DNA of 64,000 nt. It comes from Gemmatimonadaceae bacterium (lineage in GTDB: Bacteria; Gemmatimonadota; Gemmatimonadetes; Gemmatimonadales; Gemmatimonadaceae). The notes beneath the pieces are model-generated. The model was not told the origin of the DNA. It saw only the letters and a list, made by a program, of their open reading frames with translations, and did not search any database. The stretch is taken from assembly GCA_036496605.1 (NCBI GenBank), contig DASXKV010000035.1:62001-126000 (forward strand). Direction: 5' to 3'. Shown piece after piece: positions 63,270-64,000 of the stretch; position 1 is the stretch's first letter, and every line of letters starts with the position of its first letter. Position numbers and translations under genes: made by a program.

Positions 63270-64000
63270 TCAGGTGCCGGCGGGCGAGAGCCGCGCCGGA
63301 ATGGTCGTGTGCAGTTTGCCGATGACGCCACGACGCTCGATGGAGTGCTCGATCAGGTCGAGCTCCTCGGCGTGGTGCGCACCGGAGTTGCTGTACTGCG
63401 CGATTTGCACGAGCACGAGCTCGAGATCGTCGAGCAGGCGCTTCATCGTGGGGTCTTCCTGAGCCGACGCCTCCAGGAGGCGCGTCGTCGTCAGGAGGTT
63501 CTTTGCCCAGGTCGTGATCTGGGCGTCGACTTCGCCGCGCTTGGCAGCGGAACGGAAGGAGGTCAGCATGGCTTCGGTCCCGGCAAGGTGCTCCATCACT
63601 GCGAGACGATACGCCATGTTCTCCGAGTGATCGTTGAAGGGCTGCGAACGAGGGACGTCGACCGTGTTCGGTGCGGTATTCGGCGTGACCCGCGGTGTGG
63701 GATGCGGGGCGCTCGGCATCGAGTGAACCTTGGGGTTTGAATCGACGACTACGGGTGACGTCGGCGGAGTCGAGGTCGACTCAGGTCGATTCAGAGCGAC
63801 GCGAGCGCCTTCAGTCTTCGGCACCCGACGCTCGTACAGACGACCGATCGCGATGCCGATGACCAGCATCGCGGCGGCGGCGAACGGGATGACCCACAAA
63901 CGTCGCGGACCGATCGATGGAGCGACAGCGGTCGCGCGACGTGCACGCGCGGCGCGGATCTCGGTCCACATCCGCTCGCGCGGCGTCTCGCCGGGACGAT
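63270..64000 (-). CDS. Membrane protein, anti-sigma-factor-like (5' end beyond window)
   Basis: The frame is open to the window edge (RPGETPRERMWTEIRAARAR), so its start lies beyond 64000. Visible part: a charged cytoplasmic segment, one membrane helix (RLWVIPFAAAAMLVIGIAIG), a Pro/Ser/Thr-rich spacer and a C-terminal helical domain (ENMAYRLAVMEHLAGTEAML, LLDDLELVLVQIAQYS). This layout is common for regulators coupled to ECF sigma factors, but no zinc motif is visible and the sigma factor is not in view. It leads the HEAT-protein operon. Confidence 0.7.
   Translation of the reverse strand, partial: RPGETPRERMWTEIRAARARRATAVAPSIGPRRLWVIPFAAAAMLVIGIAIGRLYERRVPKTEGARVALNRPESTSTPPTSPVVVDSNPKVHSMPSAPHPTPRVTPNTAPNTVDVPRSQPFNDHSENMAYRLAVMEHLAGTEAMLTSFRSAAKRGEVDAQITTWAKNLLTTTRLLEASAQEDPTMKRLLDDLELVLVQIAQYSNSGAHHAEELDLIEHSIERRGVIGKLHTTIPARLSPAGT

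Overview
The window is high-GC bacterial chromosome. Gene content and the style of the small conserved proteins (LVIVD-repeat secreted protein, DUF305 protein, HEAT-repeat secreted proteins next to a membrane regulator, a serial ergothioneine cluster, many small unnamed proteins) point to a Gemmatimonadota-like heterotroph. This placement is inference; no rRNA gene is present to test it. No prophage, insertion sequence or CRISPR array was seen.

Layout: 1-10.2 kb is core metabolism on the + strand: acyl-CoA dehydrogenase (partial), leucine-dehydrogenase-like enzyme, rpiB, glyA, a D-cysteine desulfhydrase-like enzyme, two small proteins, nnr (NAD(P)HX repair), thiL, plsC, eno and an FtsB/DivIC-like protein. 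Many stop and start codons overlap. Two CAU-anticodon tRNA genes (initiator and elongator/Ile2) follow at 10.3-10.5 kb, then a gene-poor stretch to 11.65 kb.

11.6-20.2 kb holds exported proteins (GH31 alpha-glycosidase, DUF305, LVIVD repeat, a PQQ-type propeller lipoprotein), a PaiB-like protein and small conserved proteins. 20.2-24.9 kb is a minus-strand NHEJ operon: ku, a PE-ligase LigD, a separate LigD polymerase and two unknown genes. Upstream of ku lies a 490-bp region with a cluster of DnaA-box-like 9-mers. 25.4-37.9 kb is a mixed set: unknown proteins, YVTN propeller, Ca2+/H+ exchanger, cupin, GNAT, tag glycosylase, aminotransferase, serine protease, lipoprotein, diheme cytochrome c, GlsB-type membrane protein, alkyltransferase-like protein and DUF1259.

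38-55.6 kb: hydrolase plus phosphoribosyltransferase, MlaE/MlaD pair, outer-membrane barrel, SET-domain protein, an unknown gene coupled to fumarylacetoacetase, PadR regulator with two operator-like palindromes, DUF4403 lipoprotein, LysM protein, lytic transglycosylase, a two-gene osmoprotectant-type ABC transporter with a fused binding protein-permease, and egtB-egtD-egtA. 55.6-64 kb: M1 aminopeptidase, dUTPase, a terminator-bounded cysteine-rich mini-gene candidate, a CPBP protease, and a four-gene operon of a membrane protein plus three secreted HEAT-repeat proteins.

The most striking non-gene signal is the short word GCCTAACG (reverse CGTTAGGC). I count 45 copies of its 7-base core by eye, on both strands and in every codon frame; several supply stop codons. 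Nothing among the annotated features explains it.
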